Assembly: GCF_022846615.1 (NCBI RefSeq) | Contig: NZ_AP025637.1 | Coordinates: forward strand, 124,001 to 188,000 | Direction of reading: 5' to 3' | DNA: 64,000 nt | Origin: Roseomonas fluvialis | GTDB lineage: Bacteria > Pseudomonadota > Alphaproteobacteria > Acetobacterales > Acetobacteraceae | Part shown: positions 27,689-35,545 of the stretch, in pieces | How the letters are laid out: each line of letters starts with the position of its first letter | Numbering within the stretch: the stretch's first letter is position 1 | The notes under the pieces: generated by a model | The model's database searches: none | Seen by the model: the letters and a program-made list of their open reading frames with translations, nothing else | What the model was told of the DNA's origin: nothing | Made by a program: the position numbers and the translations under genes

Positions 27689-28357
27689 GTGCGGCTCCTG
27701 TTCCACCTCCCCCTCTCGCCCTTCTCGCGCAAGGTGCGCCTCGCGCTCGGCGAGAAGCGCATACCCTTCGACACGCGGGTCGAACGCGTGTGGGAACGGC
27801 GGGATGACTTCCTGGCGATGAACCCCGCCTGCACCGTGCCTGTGCTGCAGGAGGAGAACGGCCTGACCATCGCGGATTCCACCGCGATCTGCGAATACCT
27901 CGACGAGGCCTATCCCGACATGCCGTTGCTCGGCCGCACCTTGGCCGAACGGGTCGAGGTGCGTCGCCTGGTCGCATGGTTCGACAACAAGTTCCACGCC
28001 GAGGTCGGCGTGAACCTGCTCTACGAGAAGCAGATGAAGCGGCTGATGGGCCGCGGCAATCCCGATGCGGGGGCGATCCGCGCCGGCTACGCCAACCTGC
28101 GCCCGCACCTGGAATACATCGGCTGGCTCGCGGAGACGCGCCCCTGGCTGGCCGGCCCCATGCTGACGCTGGCGGACCTCGCGGCCGCAGCGCAGCTCTC
28201 GGCGCTGGACTACATCGGCGATGTCGACTGGTCGCTGAACGATGCCGCGAAGGACTGGTACGCGCGCATGAAGTCGCGCCCGTCCTTCCGCCCGTTGCTG
28301 GGCGACCGTGTGAGCGGCGTGACGCCGCCCGACCACTACGGGAACCTGGATTTCTGA
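27689..28357 (+). CDS. Glutathione S-transferase-like protein, FzlA type
   Basis: A 222-residue GST fold: thioredoxin-like N-terminus (LLFHLPLSPFSRKVRLALGEK, CTVPVLQEENGLTIADSTAI) and an all-helical C-terminal domain. The start LSPFSRKVRLALGEK and the C-terminal tail PPDHYGNLDF resemble FzlA, the FtsZ-binding GST homologue of Caulobacter needed for division. The FzlA assignment is an inference from these two stretches; a plain GST is the alternative. GTG at 27689 matches the family length; the longer frame upstream is repeat family 2. Confidence 0.72.
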   Translation: MRLLFHLPLSPFSRKVRLALGEKRIPFDTRVERVWERRDDFLAMNPACTVPVLQEENGLTIADSTAICEYLDEAYPDMPLLGRTLAERVEVRRLVAWFDNKFHAEVGVNLLYEKQMKRLMGRGNPDAGAIRAGYANLRPHLEYIGWLAETRPWLAGPMLTLADLAAAAQLSALDYIGDVDWSLNDAAKDWYARMKSRPSFRPLLGDRVSGVTPPDHYGNLDF

Positions 28358-28415
28358 GCCTCGGGCAAGATCCCGGCCGGGTGAGGATGCTCGCGGCAAC
28401 GAAGGTCCGGTAACG

Positions 28416-29228
28416 TCAGCGCCGCGCCGGGCCTGCCTCGATCAGCGCCATGTTCTGTGCGGCCAGGTCAGCCGCGGCGCTGTCGGGCGCCAGTTCGATC
28501 ACACGCTCCCAATCGGCGCGGGCACCCGCGGCATCGCCCTGGATCTGGCGGATGATGCCGCGCTCCAGCACGGCCTCGACATTGTCGGGCTCGAGGCGCA
28601 GCGCCTGCGCCACGCTGTCGGCCGCCAGCGCGATGCGATCCAGCCGCCGCAGCGCCGATGCGCGCAGCACCCAGGGCTCGACCGCACTCGGGTCACCCAC
28701 CACCGCGCGCTCCAGGTCCTCGAGCGCCTCGGCCGGGCGGTCGAGCGCCAGCGAGGCCATGGCGCGCTCCGCGAGGATCACCGGCGCGGCGGGCGTGAGC
28801 GCGAGCGCCAGCGTCAGCGCCGCATGGGCGCGCTGGGGGCGGCCGGCGGCGATCCAGGCTTCCCCCGCCTGGCCGAACACGGCGGCGCGCGCGGCGATGC
28901 CGGCCTGGCTGCGCGCGGCGATGCGCTCCAGGGCCTCGGCGGCGCGCTCCGCCTCGCCCAGCGTCAGCGCGGCCAGCGCGGCGCAATGCGCTGCTCCTTC
29001 GCCGCCGCCATCCATGGTCCAGGCCTCGGCGAAGCTGCGCGCGCCCTCCGGATCGTCCTCGAGCATATCGAGGCAGCGCTCGTACTCCGCCGAATCCGTC
29101 AGGCGCGGCGGTTCCGGCGGGGTGGGCAACGGGTCGTCGCGGTCCGCGCCGGCCAGCCACCACCAGCCGCCGCCGGCGGCAAGCACCAGCATCGCTGCGG
29201 CAGCGAGGATGAGGCGGAACGACGACAT
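28416..29228 (-). CDS. Membrane-anchored TPR protein
   Basis: A 270-residue protein with one N-terminal membrane segment (FRLILAAAAMLVLAAGGGWWWLAG), a short Pro-rich linker and an Ala/Leu/Glu-rich helical part from about residue 75 onward. That part reads as tetratricopeptide-like repeats (for example AVVGDPSAVEPWVLRASALRRLDR and LRLEPDNVEAVLERGIIRQIQGD). It is probably periplasmic and protein-binding. It is divergent from the epimerase-like gene at 29422. No specific function can be read from it. Confidence 0.7.
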   Translation of the reverse strand: MSSFRLILAAAAMLVLAAGGGWWWLAGADRDDPLPTPPEPPRLTDSAEYERCLDMLEDDPEGARSFAEAWTMDGGGEGAAHCAALAALTLGEAERAAEALERIAARSQAGIAARAAVFGQAGEAWIAAGRPQRAHAALTLALALTPAAPVILAERAMASLALDRPAEALEDLERAVVGDPSAVEPWVLRASALRRLDRIALAADSVAQALRLEPDNVEAVLERGIIRQIQGDAAGARADWERVIELAPDSAAADLAAQNMALIEAGPARR

Positions 29229-29421
29229 CCGCGCAATCTAGGGCAGAAGTCGACCACGCGAAATCACCTGGACCCGCATTGCGCGCCATGCAGACCGGCA
29301 GCGGCGGGCAGGCAACACGCTCCGGCGGGTACCCCATTGCCAGCCCTGTGGCACTGGCCCACCCGCGCGCGGCGTGCCAGATGGCGCGGATGACGGCGCG
29401 CCTGACCGGGGAGAACCTGCC

Positions 29422-30297
29422 ATGCTTCTGGTGATCGGGCTGGGATATTCCGGCCGCGCCGCCGCCATCGCGGCCGCGGCCGCCGGCGAGCGCGTGATCG
29501 GCACCATGCGAGACCCGGCGCGCGCCGCCCCGCCACCGGGCGTCGCGGTCACCGGCTTTACCGGCGCGGCGGACGCGATCGGCCAGGCCCGGCGCGTGCT
29601 CGTCACCGCTGCACCTGGCGAGGATGGCGACCCGGCGATCGCAGCGCATCGCGGCGCGATCGACGCGGCGCTCGCGGCGGGTACGCTGCGCTGGGTCGGG
29701 TATCTCTCGACCACGGGCGTCTATGGCGACCGCGGCGGTGGCGCGGTGGACGAAGCGACGCCGCCAGCGCCGGGCCAGGACCGCTCGCGCCGGCGGCTGG
29801 CGGCGGAGCAGGCCTGGCGCGACCTGGTCGCCGGCCGTGCCGCGCTCGACATCTTCCGCGTGGGCGGAATCTACGGACCGGGGCGCTCGCCCTTCGACGA
29901 CCTGCGCGCGGGCACGGCACGGCGGGTCGTGAAGCCGGGCCACGCCTTCTCGCGCATCCATCGCGACGACATCGCGCTGGCCGTGGTCGCGGCCATGGCG
30001 CAGGACGGCGCGCCGCGCGAACGCGTCCTGCACCTGGTCGACGACGAAGCGGCCGAGAGCGCCGTCGTGACCGAACATGCCGCGCGGCTGATGGGCGCCG
30101 CGCCGCCGCCGGCGATCCCGTTCGAGGAGGCGCGCGCGCGCATGTCCCCCATGGCGCTGTCCTTCTGGGCGGAGAACCGGCGCGTGGACAACGCGGCGAC
30201 GAAGCGCGCGCTCGGCATCGCCTGGCGGTATCCCACCTATCGCGAGGGTCTAGCCGGCATCCTCGAGCAGGAGCGGCGCGAGGGTTTCGCCCAATAG
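29422..30297 (+). CDS. NAD-dependent epimerase/dehydratase-like protein
   Basis: A 291-residue Rossmann protein resembling the YeeZ/SDR-a group: MLLVIGLGYSGRAAA at the N-terminus, YLSTTGVYGDRGGGAVDE in the substrate region, RVGGIYGPGRSPFDDL, and HRDDIALAVVAAM later. The YxxxK pair of classical epimerases is not obvious, so catalysis is uncertain. The ATG at 29422 follows GGGGAGAA. Its last 48 bases overlap, tail to tail, with the hydrolase gene on the other strand. Confidence 0.72.
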   Translation: MLLVIGLGYSGRAAAIAAAAAGERVIGTMRDPARAAPPPGVAVTGFTGAADAIGQARRVLVTAAPGEDGDPAIAAHRGAIDAALAAGTLRWVGYLSTTGVYGDRGGGAVDEATPPAPGQDRSRRRLAAEQAWRDLVAGRAALDIFRVGGIYGPGRSPFDDLRAGTARRVVKPGHAFSRIHRDDIALAVVAAMAQDGAPRERVLHLVDDEAAESAVVTEHAARLMGAAPPPAIPFEEARARMSPMALSFWAENRRVDNAATKRALGIAWRYPTYREGLAGILEQERREGFAQ

Positions 30298-31002
30298 AGC
30301 CAGGTCCTGCGGCCGCGACAGCCGGTGGTCGCCATCCTTCACGAGCGAGATGCGCAGGTCGTCGCCGGTGATGGCATCCGCGATGCGCAGCGCGTGGCGC
30401 CAGGGCACGTCGGGATCCTGCATGCCCTGCAGGATGCGCACCGGCACGTCCAGCGCGATCGGCCCGCGCAGCAGCAGGTTGGCGCGCCCGTCCTCGATCA
30501 GCGCGCGCGTGATGGGATAGGGCGCGCCGTACTCGCTCGGGCGATGCCAGACACCGTCGCCTTCGATGGTCGCGCGGATCTCGGGCGTGAACGCCGCCCA
30601 CATGAGGTCCTCGGTGAAGTCGGGCGCGGGGGCGATGCCGACCAGCGCATGCGGTGCGCGCATCCGCGCCAGCAGCAGCGCGATCCACCCACCCATCGAC
30701 GAGCCCACCAGCACCTGCGGCCCGGGGGCGAGCGCGTCGATGCTGCAGGCGGCGTCCAGCGCCCACCGGCCGATGGTGCCATCGACGAAGCGCCCGTCTG
30801 AGGCGCCGTGGCCGGAATAGTCGAAGCGCAGGAAGGGCGTCCCGCGCGCCTCGCACCAGCCGGCGAGAAATTCCGCCTTGCTGCCCGTCATGTCGGAGTT
30901 GAAGCCGCCCAGGAACACCACACCCACGCCGCGCCCCCGGATGCGCCGCCAGGCCAGGTGCACGCCGTCGCCGCGGTCGATGCGCCCGTGCTCCTCCTTC
31001 AT
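30250..31002 (-). CDS. Alpha/beta hydrolase (ABHD10-like thioesterase)
   Basis: A 250-residue alpha/beta hydrolase. The nucleophile elbow is VGSSMGGWIA, the Asp is in MQDPDVPW and the His in KDGDHRLSRPQD, so the triad is complete. FDYSGHGASDG precedes the elbow. The pattern resembles the palmitoyl-thioesterase ABHD10 group, but the substrate is not certain. ATG at 31002 overlaps the stop of the fumarylacetoacetase-family gene (ATGA), so the two form one unit. The 3' end overlaps the convergent epimerase-like gene by 48 bp. Confidence 0.82.
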   Translation of the reverse strand: MKEEHGRIDRGDGVHLAWRRIRGRGVGVVFLGGFNSDMTGSKAEFLAGWCEARGTPFLRFDYSGHGASDGRFVDGTIGRWALDAACSIDALAPGPQVLVGSSMGGWIALLLARMRAPHALVGIAPAPDFTEDLMWAAFTPEIRATIEGDGVWHRPSEYGAPYPITRALIEDGRANLLLRGPIALDVPVRILQGMQDPDVPWRHALRIADAITGDDLRISLVKDGDHRLSRPQDLALLGETLAPLLLEDAG

Positions 31003-32165
31003 GGCCGCGGCAGTCCGCGCCGCATCAAGGAGGCGAACAGCGCCCCCGTGCCGAAGGCCCAGGGCGGGCATTCATCCGTGCGGTCCACCTCGTTCACCAA
31101 CGCGCCCAGGCGCAGGGATGCGATGCGCACCACATCGCCTTCCCTGTGCGTGAAGCCCATGCCCGGCGCGCCGCGATCCTTCGCCGGAGAGAACGGCGTG
31201 CCGAGATACAGCACCGCGCCGTCCGGATACTGGTGGTGCGCGCCGATCATCTGCGCCACCAACGCGGTCGGGTCGCGGCTGATCGAGCCGATCGCGCCGG
31301 TCTCCTCCAGCGCGAAGCCGTCGCGGCCGCTGATGGTGAGCGTGATATCGGCGCGACGGATGTCCTCGAGCCCGAAGCCGTCGTCGAACAGGCGGATCAT
31401 CGGCCCGAGCGCGGCCGAGGCATTGTTGTCCTTGGCACGACCGAGCAACAGCGCGGAACGGCCCTCGACATCGCGCAGGTTGACGTCGTTGCCGAGCGTG
31501 GCCCCCTGGATGCGGCCGCGCGAATTCACCACCATCACCGCCTCCGGCTCGGGGTTCGACCAGGCGGAATTCGGATGCACGCCGATCTTGGCGCCGCAGC
31601 TCACCGCCGCCATGGGCGGGCACTTCGAGAAGATCTCCGCATCCGGGCCGATGCCCACCTCGAGGTACTGGGACCACCAGCCCTTCGCCACCAGCGCGTC
31701 CTTCACGCGCATGGCTTCCGCGCTGCCAGGCACAAGGCTCGCGAGGTCGTCGCCGATGATCTCGCGCACTTCGATCCGCACCGCCGCGGCGGCCGAGGCA
31801 TCGCCGCGGCAGCGTTCCTCGATCACGCGTTCCAGCATGGAGCGCACATAGGTCACGCCCGCGGCCTTGACCGCCTGTAGGTCGATGGGCGCGAGCAGCC
31901 AGGGGCGCGACGGATCGCGCGCGTCATGCGCGGAATTGGACAGCAGCGCATCGAGGTCGAGCGCGACCGGCGCACCACGCGCGCGGATGACGGCACCGGG
32001 GTGCTCTTCCTCCATCCAGCGGGCCATGGTGCCGAAGGCGGGCGTCAGGTCGAAGGCGGCGCCGCCGACGAAGCCGATGATGCAGGGTCCCTCCGGCGCC
32101 ATGATGCGCGCGGCGAAGGTCCCGGCGGCGAAATCCGCCGGCAGGCAGGTGCGGTCGAGCCGCAT
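30999..32165 (-). CDS. Fumarylacetoacetate hydrolase family protein
   Basis: A 388-residue protein of the FAH fold, longer than the short catabolic members (about 280). Metal-binding features are seen in the middle: ERVIEERCRGD, then EIFSKCPPMAAVSCGAKIGVHPNSAWSNPEPEAVMVV and GNDVNLRDVEGRSALLLGRAKDNNAS, which are characteristic of the 2-keto-3-deoxy sugar acid dehydratase/FAH group. It may act on a sugar-acid or aromatic breakdown product; the substrate is not deducible. ATG at 32165 fits the homology start. It is coupled to the hydrolase gene downstream. Confidence 0.8.
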   Translation of the reverse strand: MRLDRTCLPADFAAGTFAARIMAPEGPCIIGFVGGAAFDLTPAFGTMARWMEEEHPGAVIRARGAPVALDLDALLSNSAHDARDPSRPWLLAPIDLQAVKAAGVTYVRSMLERVIEERCRGDASAAAAVRIEVREIIGDDLASLVPGSAEAMRVKDALVAKGWWSQYLEVGIGPDAEIFSKCPPMAAVSCGAKIGVHPNSAWSNPEPEAVMVVNSRGRIQGATLGNDVNLRDVEGRSALLLGRAKDNNASAALGPMIRLFDDGFGLEDIRRADITLTISGRDGFALEETGAIGSISRDPTALVAQMIGAHHQYPDGAVLYLGTPFSPAKDRGAPGMGFTHREGDVVRIASLRLGALVNEVDRTDECPPWAFGTGALFASLMRRGLPRP

Positions 32166-32297
32166 GGCGTGGTTCTCCCCGTTCGTGCACGCACAGGCTG
32201 GCGGCGCGGCGCGGCGCTGCCAAGGGGGCGCGGCGCGCTGCACAGGCCTGGGACGGACGGTCTGGCCGTGGGTCGGGATCGGATGGTCCGCATACAC

Positions 32298-32384
32298 GAT
32301 CCGCGAGCGCGAAGCGCGACCGCGCCCAGACGGTCAGCCGCGCCGGGCGCATCCGTGCGGGCCGCCCGCCATCCGAGGGCGCTT
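32298..32384. repeat. Palindromic repeat family 2, copy X
   Basis: Begins GATCCGCGAGCGCGAAGCGC, continues GACCGCGCCCAGACGGTCAG and ends near GAGGGCGCTT. It matches copies Y (17917) and Z (27492, inverted). It lies between the FAH-family gene and a Bug receptor gene, ending just past the receptor's stop codon side, so it may shape the 3' end of the receptor message. Confidence 0.65.
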
Positions 32385-32392
32385 AAAAAACC

Positions 32393-33499
32393 TCAATTCT
32401 CCAGCAACGGCTTCCAGCGCGCGGTCTCGGCGCGCCAGAAGGCCTGCGCGCCGGCCGGCGTGGTGCGCTCGCCCGCCGCCGGGCGGCTGCCGAGTTCCAC
32501 CATGCGCCGCGTCACTGCCTGGTCTGCCAGCGTCGCCAACAACGCGCGGTTCAGCCGCGCGACCACCGGCGCCGGCGTGCCGGCGGGGGCGAAGATCATG
32601 TTCCAGCCGGACATGCTCATCGCCGGCAGCCCGGCCTCGGCCGTGGTCGGCACGTCCGGCAGGGCAGAGGTGCGCTCCGGCGTGGTGATCGCATAGCCGC
32701 GGATGGATCCGTTGCGGATCTGCTCGGCGTTGTTCGTGGTCTGGTCGCAGCCGAGATCGAGCGTGCCTGCCAGCAGGTCGTTCATCACCGGCGCATTGCC
32801 GCGATACGGCACGATCGTGACGGGCGTGCCGACCGACGCGATCAATAGGAGCGAACATAGATGGCTGGTCGACCCCACGCCGGCATTGCCGAGGTTGAGG
32901 CGCATCCCCTCCCGCCGCACGACCGCGACGAGGTCCGCCAGCGTGGTGGCGGGGAAGTCGCGCCGCGCGATGATCGACATCGGCACCTCGTTCACCATGC
33001 CGACCGCTTCGAGGGCCAGCGGGTCGAAGGGCGGGTTGCGCACCAGCGTCGGAATGGTCGCCTGCGCCAGCGACCCGAACAGCAGGGTGTGCCCGTCAGG
33101 GCGCGCCTGCGCCACGCGACCCTGGCCGATCGACCCGCCGGCGCCGGAGACGTTCTCGACCACCACGGGCTGTCCGAGGTCGGCCGCGAGCGCAGGCGCC
33201 ACCAGGCGCGCGACCACATCCGCCGGCCCGCCCGGCGCGAAGCCGACAACCAGCGAGATGGGGCGGGACGGGAAGGCGGGCTGCGCCGCGGCCGCGCCGG
33301 CCAGGCCGCCGGCGATCAGCAGGGCGGGCAGAAGCCGCTGGAGAATGCCGGCACCGGCCCGCACCCCCACCCGGCCACCCATTCCAGGATCCTGATGTGG
33401 GTGGCCGGGTGGGCGTGCGGGCCGGTGCCGGACTGCGGAATGCGCCGCATGGCGCAGTCTCAAACGCTCTCTCAGGCCGCGGCGCAGGATGATGGACAT
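32393..33499 (-). CDS. Bug-type (TTT) solute-binding receptor with repeat-disrupted N-terminus
   Basis: A 368-codon frame encoding a Bug-family periplasmic receptor of the tripartite tricarboxylate transporter type: FPSRPISLVVGFAPGG at the start of the mature part, VVVENVSGAGGSIGQGRVA, and ALPDVPTTAEAGLP are typical. The ATG at 33499 has GGGAG nine bases upstream. After seven codons the frame enters a 150-bp repeat (50 codons, family 1 copy B), then resumes with a hydrophobic PALLIAGGLAGAAAAQ signal core. The insert makes the N-terminus Arg/His-rich and far from a normal signal peptide, so export may be impaired unless a later start is used; none with ATG, GTG or TTG is seen after the repeat. 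Confidence 0.82.
   Translation of the reverse strand: MSIILRRGLRERLRLRHAAHSAVRHRPARPPGHPHQDPGMGGRVGVRAGAGILQRLLPALLIAGGLAGAAAAQPAFPSRPISLVVGFAPGGPADVVARLVAPALAADLGQPVVVENVSGAGGSIGQGRVAQARPDGHTLLFGSLAQATIPTLVRNPPFDPLALEAVGMVNEVPMSIIARRDFPATTLADLVAVVRREGMRLNLGNAGVGSTSHLCSLLLIASVGTPVTIVPYRGNAPVMNDLLAGTLDLGCDQTTNNAEQIRNGSIRGYAITTPERTSALPDVPTTAEAGLPAMSMSGWNMIFAPAGTPAPVVARLNRALLATLADQAVTRRMVELGSRPAAGERTTPAGAQAFWRAETARWKPLLEN
33329..33478. repeat. Palindromic repeat family 1, copy B (inside a Bug gene)
   Basis: A 150-bp unit starting CAGAAGCCG and ending CTCAGGCCG, the same boundaries as copy C. The 84-bp core (33348-33431) is a near-perfect long palindrome with the central CCAGGATCCTGATG. A second smaller hairpin, ACTGCGGAATGCG with CGCATGGCGCAGT, follows. 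It lies within the 5' coding part of the minus-strand Bug gene and its length is a multiple of three. Confidence 0.78.
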
Positions 33500-33579
33500 G
33501 CGTGGGATCTCCCGGCTGGTTGCCGGAAGGTTCGCAGCAACGGCGCGGGATGCAAGGGCCAGGCGGCCGCGCGCCCCGG

Positions 33580-34089
33580 TCAGCAGGTGGCGAGCGCGCC
33601 CTGGTCCGCGGGTGCCGCCTGGCGTGGGGCGCGTGCCGCAGGCAGTCCACGTGCGCGGCGCCAGGCGTCGTGCGCAGCGCCAATGGCCCGTGCCAGCGCG
33701 ACCGGGTCGCGCGCCTGGGCGGCGGTCAGCGTCGCGGCATCGGCGGCGCCGCTTTCGTCGACCCCCAGGTGACGCTGCAGGTCGACCAGGGCCTGCATCG
33801 TGCCGGCTTCGACGGCATAGGCGAACAGCGCCAGGTCCGGCCCGGGCGCCAGGCGTGCCGCGCCGAGCGGCGCCCAGACCATGGCGTTCAGGATGCGCGC
33901 CGCGCCCTCCCGCCCCAGCGCGCGCAGCGCCGGCGCATCCGCCGGCCCGCCGATCCAGACCGACAGCAGCCCGAGCCCCACGCCATGCGCAGCCGGCCCG
34001 TCCAGCAACGGGTCACGTGCGGTGAACCCGCCGCGCGCCGACATCACGGACGCAGCGCAGGCGGCGAAGCGGTCGATGGAAGCGGCCAT
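33580..34089 (-). CDS. GH108-like protein lacking the catalytic Glu
   Basis: A 169-residue protein that follows the layout of glycoside hydrolase 108 (ZliS-type muramidases). It has an N-terminal ..VMSARGGFTARDP where active members have ..EGGF, then the peptidoglycan-binding helix region PGPDLALFAYAVEAGTMQALVDLQRHLGV and its continuation. The catalytic Glu position is Arg, so lytic activity is unlikely. It may be a binding or structural remnant. No signal peptide is visible. The family call is by recognition of these stretches and is moderate. Confidence 0.6.
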   Translation of the reverse strand: MAASIDRFAACAASVMSARGGFTARDPLLDGPAAHGVGLGLLSVWIGGPADAPALRALGREGAARILNAMVWAPLGAARLAPGPDLALFAYAVEAGTMQALVDLQRHLGVDESGAADAATLTAAQARDPVALARAIGAAHDAWRRARGLPAARAPRQAAPADQGALATC

Positions 34090-34134
34090 GGCGCGAGCCT
34101 GGCGCCAGGCGGGTTAAGGAAGCCTTGCGTCGGT

Positions 34135-34284
34135 CAGAAGCCGATTGAGAATGACGGCACTGGCCCGCTCCCCCACCCGGCTGCGCATCGAGGGTACGCG
34201 TGTGGGTGGCCGGTTGGCAGAGCGGTCGGGTGCCAGACTGCAGAATGCGCCGAAGCGCGCAGTCTCAAACGGTTTCTCAGGCCG
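34135..34284. repeat. Palindromic repeat family 1, copy C
   Basis: A 150-bp unit with the same ends as copy B (CAGAAGCCG ... CTCAGGCCG) but more diverged in the palindromic core (CGGCACTGGCCCGCTCCCCC). The hairpin ACTGCAGAATGCGCC / GCGCGCAGT is kept. It provides the stop codon of the first patatin-like gene (34277-34279), so the repeat forms the 3' end of that gene. Confidence 0.72.
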
Positions 34285-35488
34285 GCAGGCCTTGCTTCCA
34301 GGGATAGCCGCCGCGCGCCTTGGCGTGGCCGTACGCGAACAGCGCGCGCAGGAAATCCTGCCCGAAGGGCTCCGTCTCGCGCATCGTGAAGTCGTCCTCG
34401 ATATAGGCCAGGCGGAAGGCGATGCCGTGCTGGCGCGCGGCGGCTTCGATGCGGAACACGTCGTTCACGCCCGCCGCGCCGATCAGCGTGGAGATGGCGC
34501 GCGACGCGATCGGAAAGACGCGCCGTCGCACCGGCCCGCCGCTCAGCGCCAGGCGCCCGTTGCGCACGACATAGGCGGTGACCGAGGGCGGCGTGAGACC
34601 TTGCCGGATGCGCTCCGCCCGGCTCTCGCCGAGCGCGGGCGGATACAGGTAGGCCTGCGCGAAGGTGCCGCCATCGACGTGCATTTCCTGGTAGGGCACG
34701 CCATCCACCGTGACGTCGATCATGACCGGCGGGAACACGCCCGGCACGGCCGCCGAGGCCAGCAGCACCTGCCGCGCCAGATCGAGCGCGCGCGGATGCC
34801 CGCTGGCGGCGATGGCACCCAGGTTCCACGCCACCGGCCGCTGCGCATCGAGGTTGGTGGTCGCGATCACCAGCTGGCGCCCGCGCGCATAGCCCTGCGA
34901 GATCTCGGCCATCAGGGAGTCATCGAGGTAGCGCGCGATGGTGCGCGCGAGCGGCGCGCTGTCGGCCAGCGCGTCATCGACCAGTGCGGCCAGCAGCCCG
35001 CGTTCGGTGAGCACGTCGGCGGCGGTGATCTCGGTATAGGCGGCGCGCAGCTGCGCGTCGCGGTGCGGGCCGGCGAAGACCAGCGGCGCGGTCAGCGCCC
35101 CGGTGCTGATGCCCGTGACCAGGTTGAAGGATGGCCGCGTGCCGGCCTCGGTCCAGCCGCAGGCGAGGCCGGCACCGAAGGCCCCGTTCTCGCCCCCGCC
35201 CGAGAAGGCGATGATGTGCGCATCGGGCAGCCGGCCGCGCGGGCCGAGGTTGAAGGCGGCGCGCTGGCGGCGGCCGGCCTGGTTGAATTCCTCAATGATG
35301 CGCGGCAGGTCGAGCGGGTCCGTGACGCAGAAGCGTTCGTTCGGAAGGCCCAGCACCTGCGCGTTGCGCACCCGTTCGGTCGGTACCGGTTCGGCGCGCT
35401 CGGGCAGCGCGCAGCCGGCCAGCAGGGTGGCGCCGCCCAGCAGGGCGCCGCGGCGGGCCAGGGTCGGGATGGGGCGGGCGCGGGTCAT
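34277..35488 (-). CDS. Patatin-like phospholipase lipoprotein 1
   Basis: A 403-residue putative lipoprotein: Arg-rich start, hydrophobic stretch and lipobox LLAGC with Cys26. The patatin domain has the oxyanion loop FSGGGENGAFGAG, the nucleophile Ser128 in GISTG and the Asp272 of VDGG, so the Ser-Asp dyad is intact. It should hydrolyse lipid acyl esters at the envelope. It is the last of three tandem paralogues; 57 bp separate it from the second. Its stop codon lies in repeat family 1 copy C. Confidence 0.88.
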   Translation of the reverse strand: MTRARPIPTLARRGALLGGATLLAGCALPERAEPVPTERVRNAQVLGLPNERFCVTDPLDLPRIIEEFNQAGRRQRAAFNLGPRGRLPDAHIIAFSGGGENGAFGAGLACGWTEAGTRPSFNLVTGISTGALTAPLVFAGPHRDAQLRAAYTEITAADVLTERGLLAALVDDALADSAPLARTIARYLDDSLMAEISQGYARGRQLVIATTNLDAQRPVAWNLGAIAASGHPRALDLARQVLLASAAVPGVFPPVMIDVTVDGVPYQEMHVDGGTFAQAYLYPPALGESRAERIRQGLTPPSVTAYVVRNGRLALSGGPVRRRVFPIASRAISTLIGAAGVNDVFRIEAAARQHGIAFRLAYIEDDFTMRETEPFGQDFLRALFAYGHAKARGGYPWKQGLPA

Positions 35489-35545
35489 TGCGCGCAGGAT
35501 ATGGGACGGCGGCGGGAAGGTTGAAGGCGCGCCGGCGCCCGCGGG

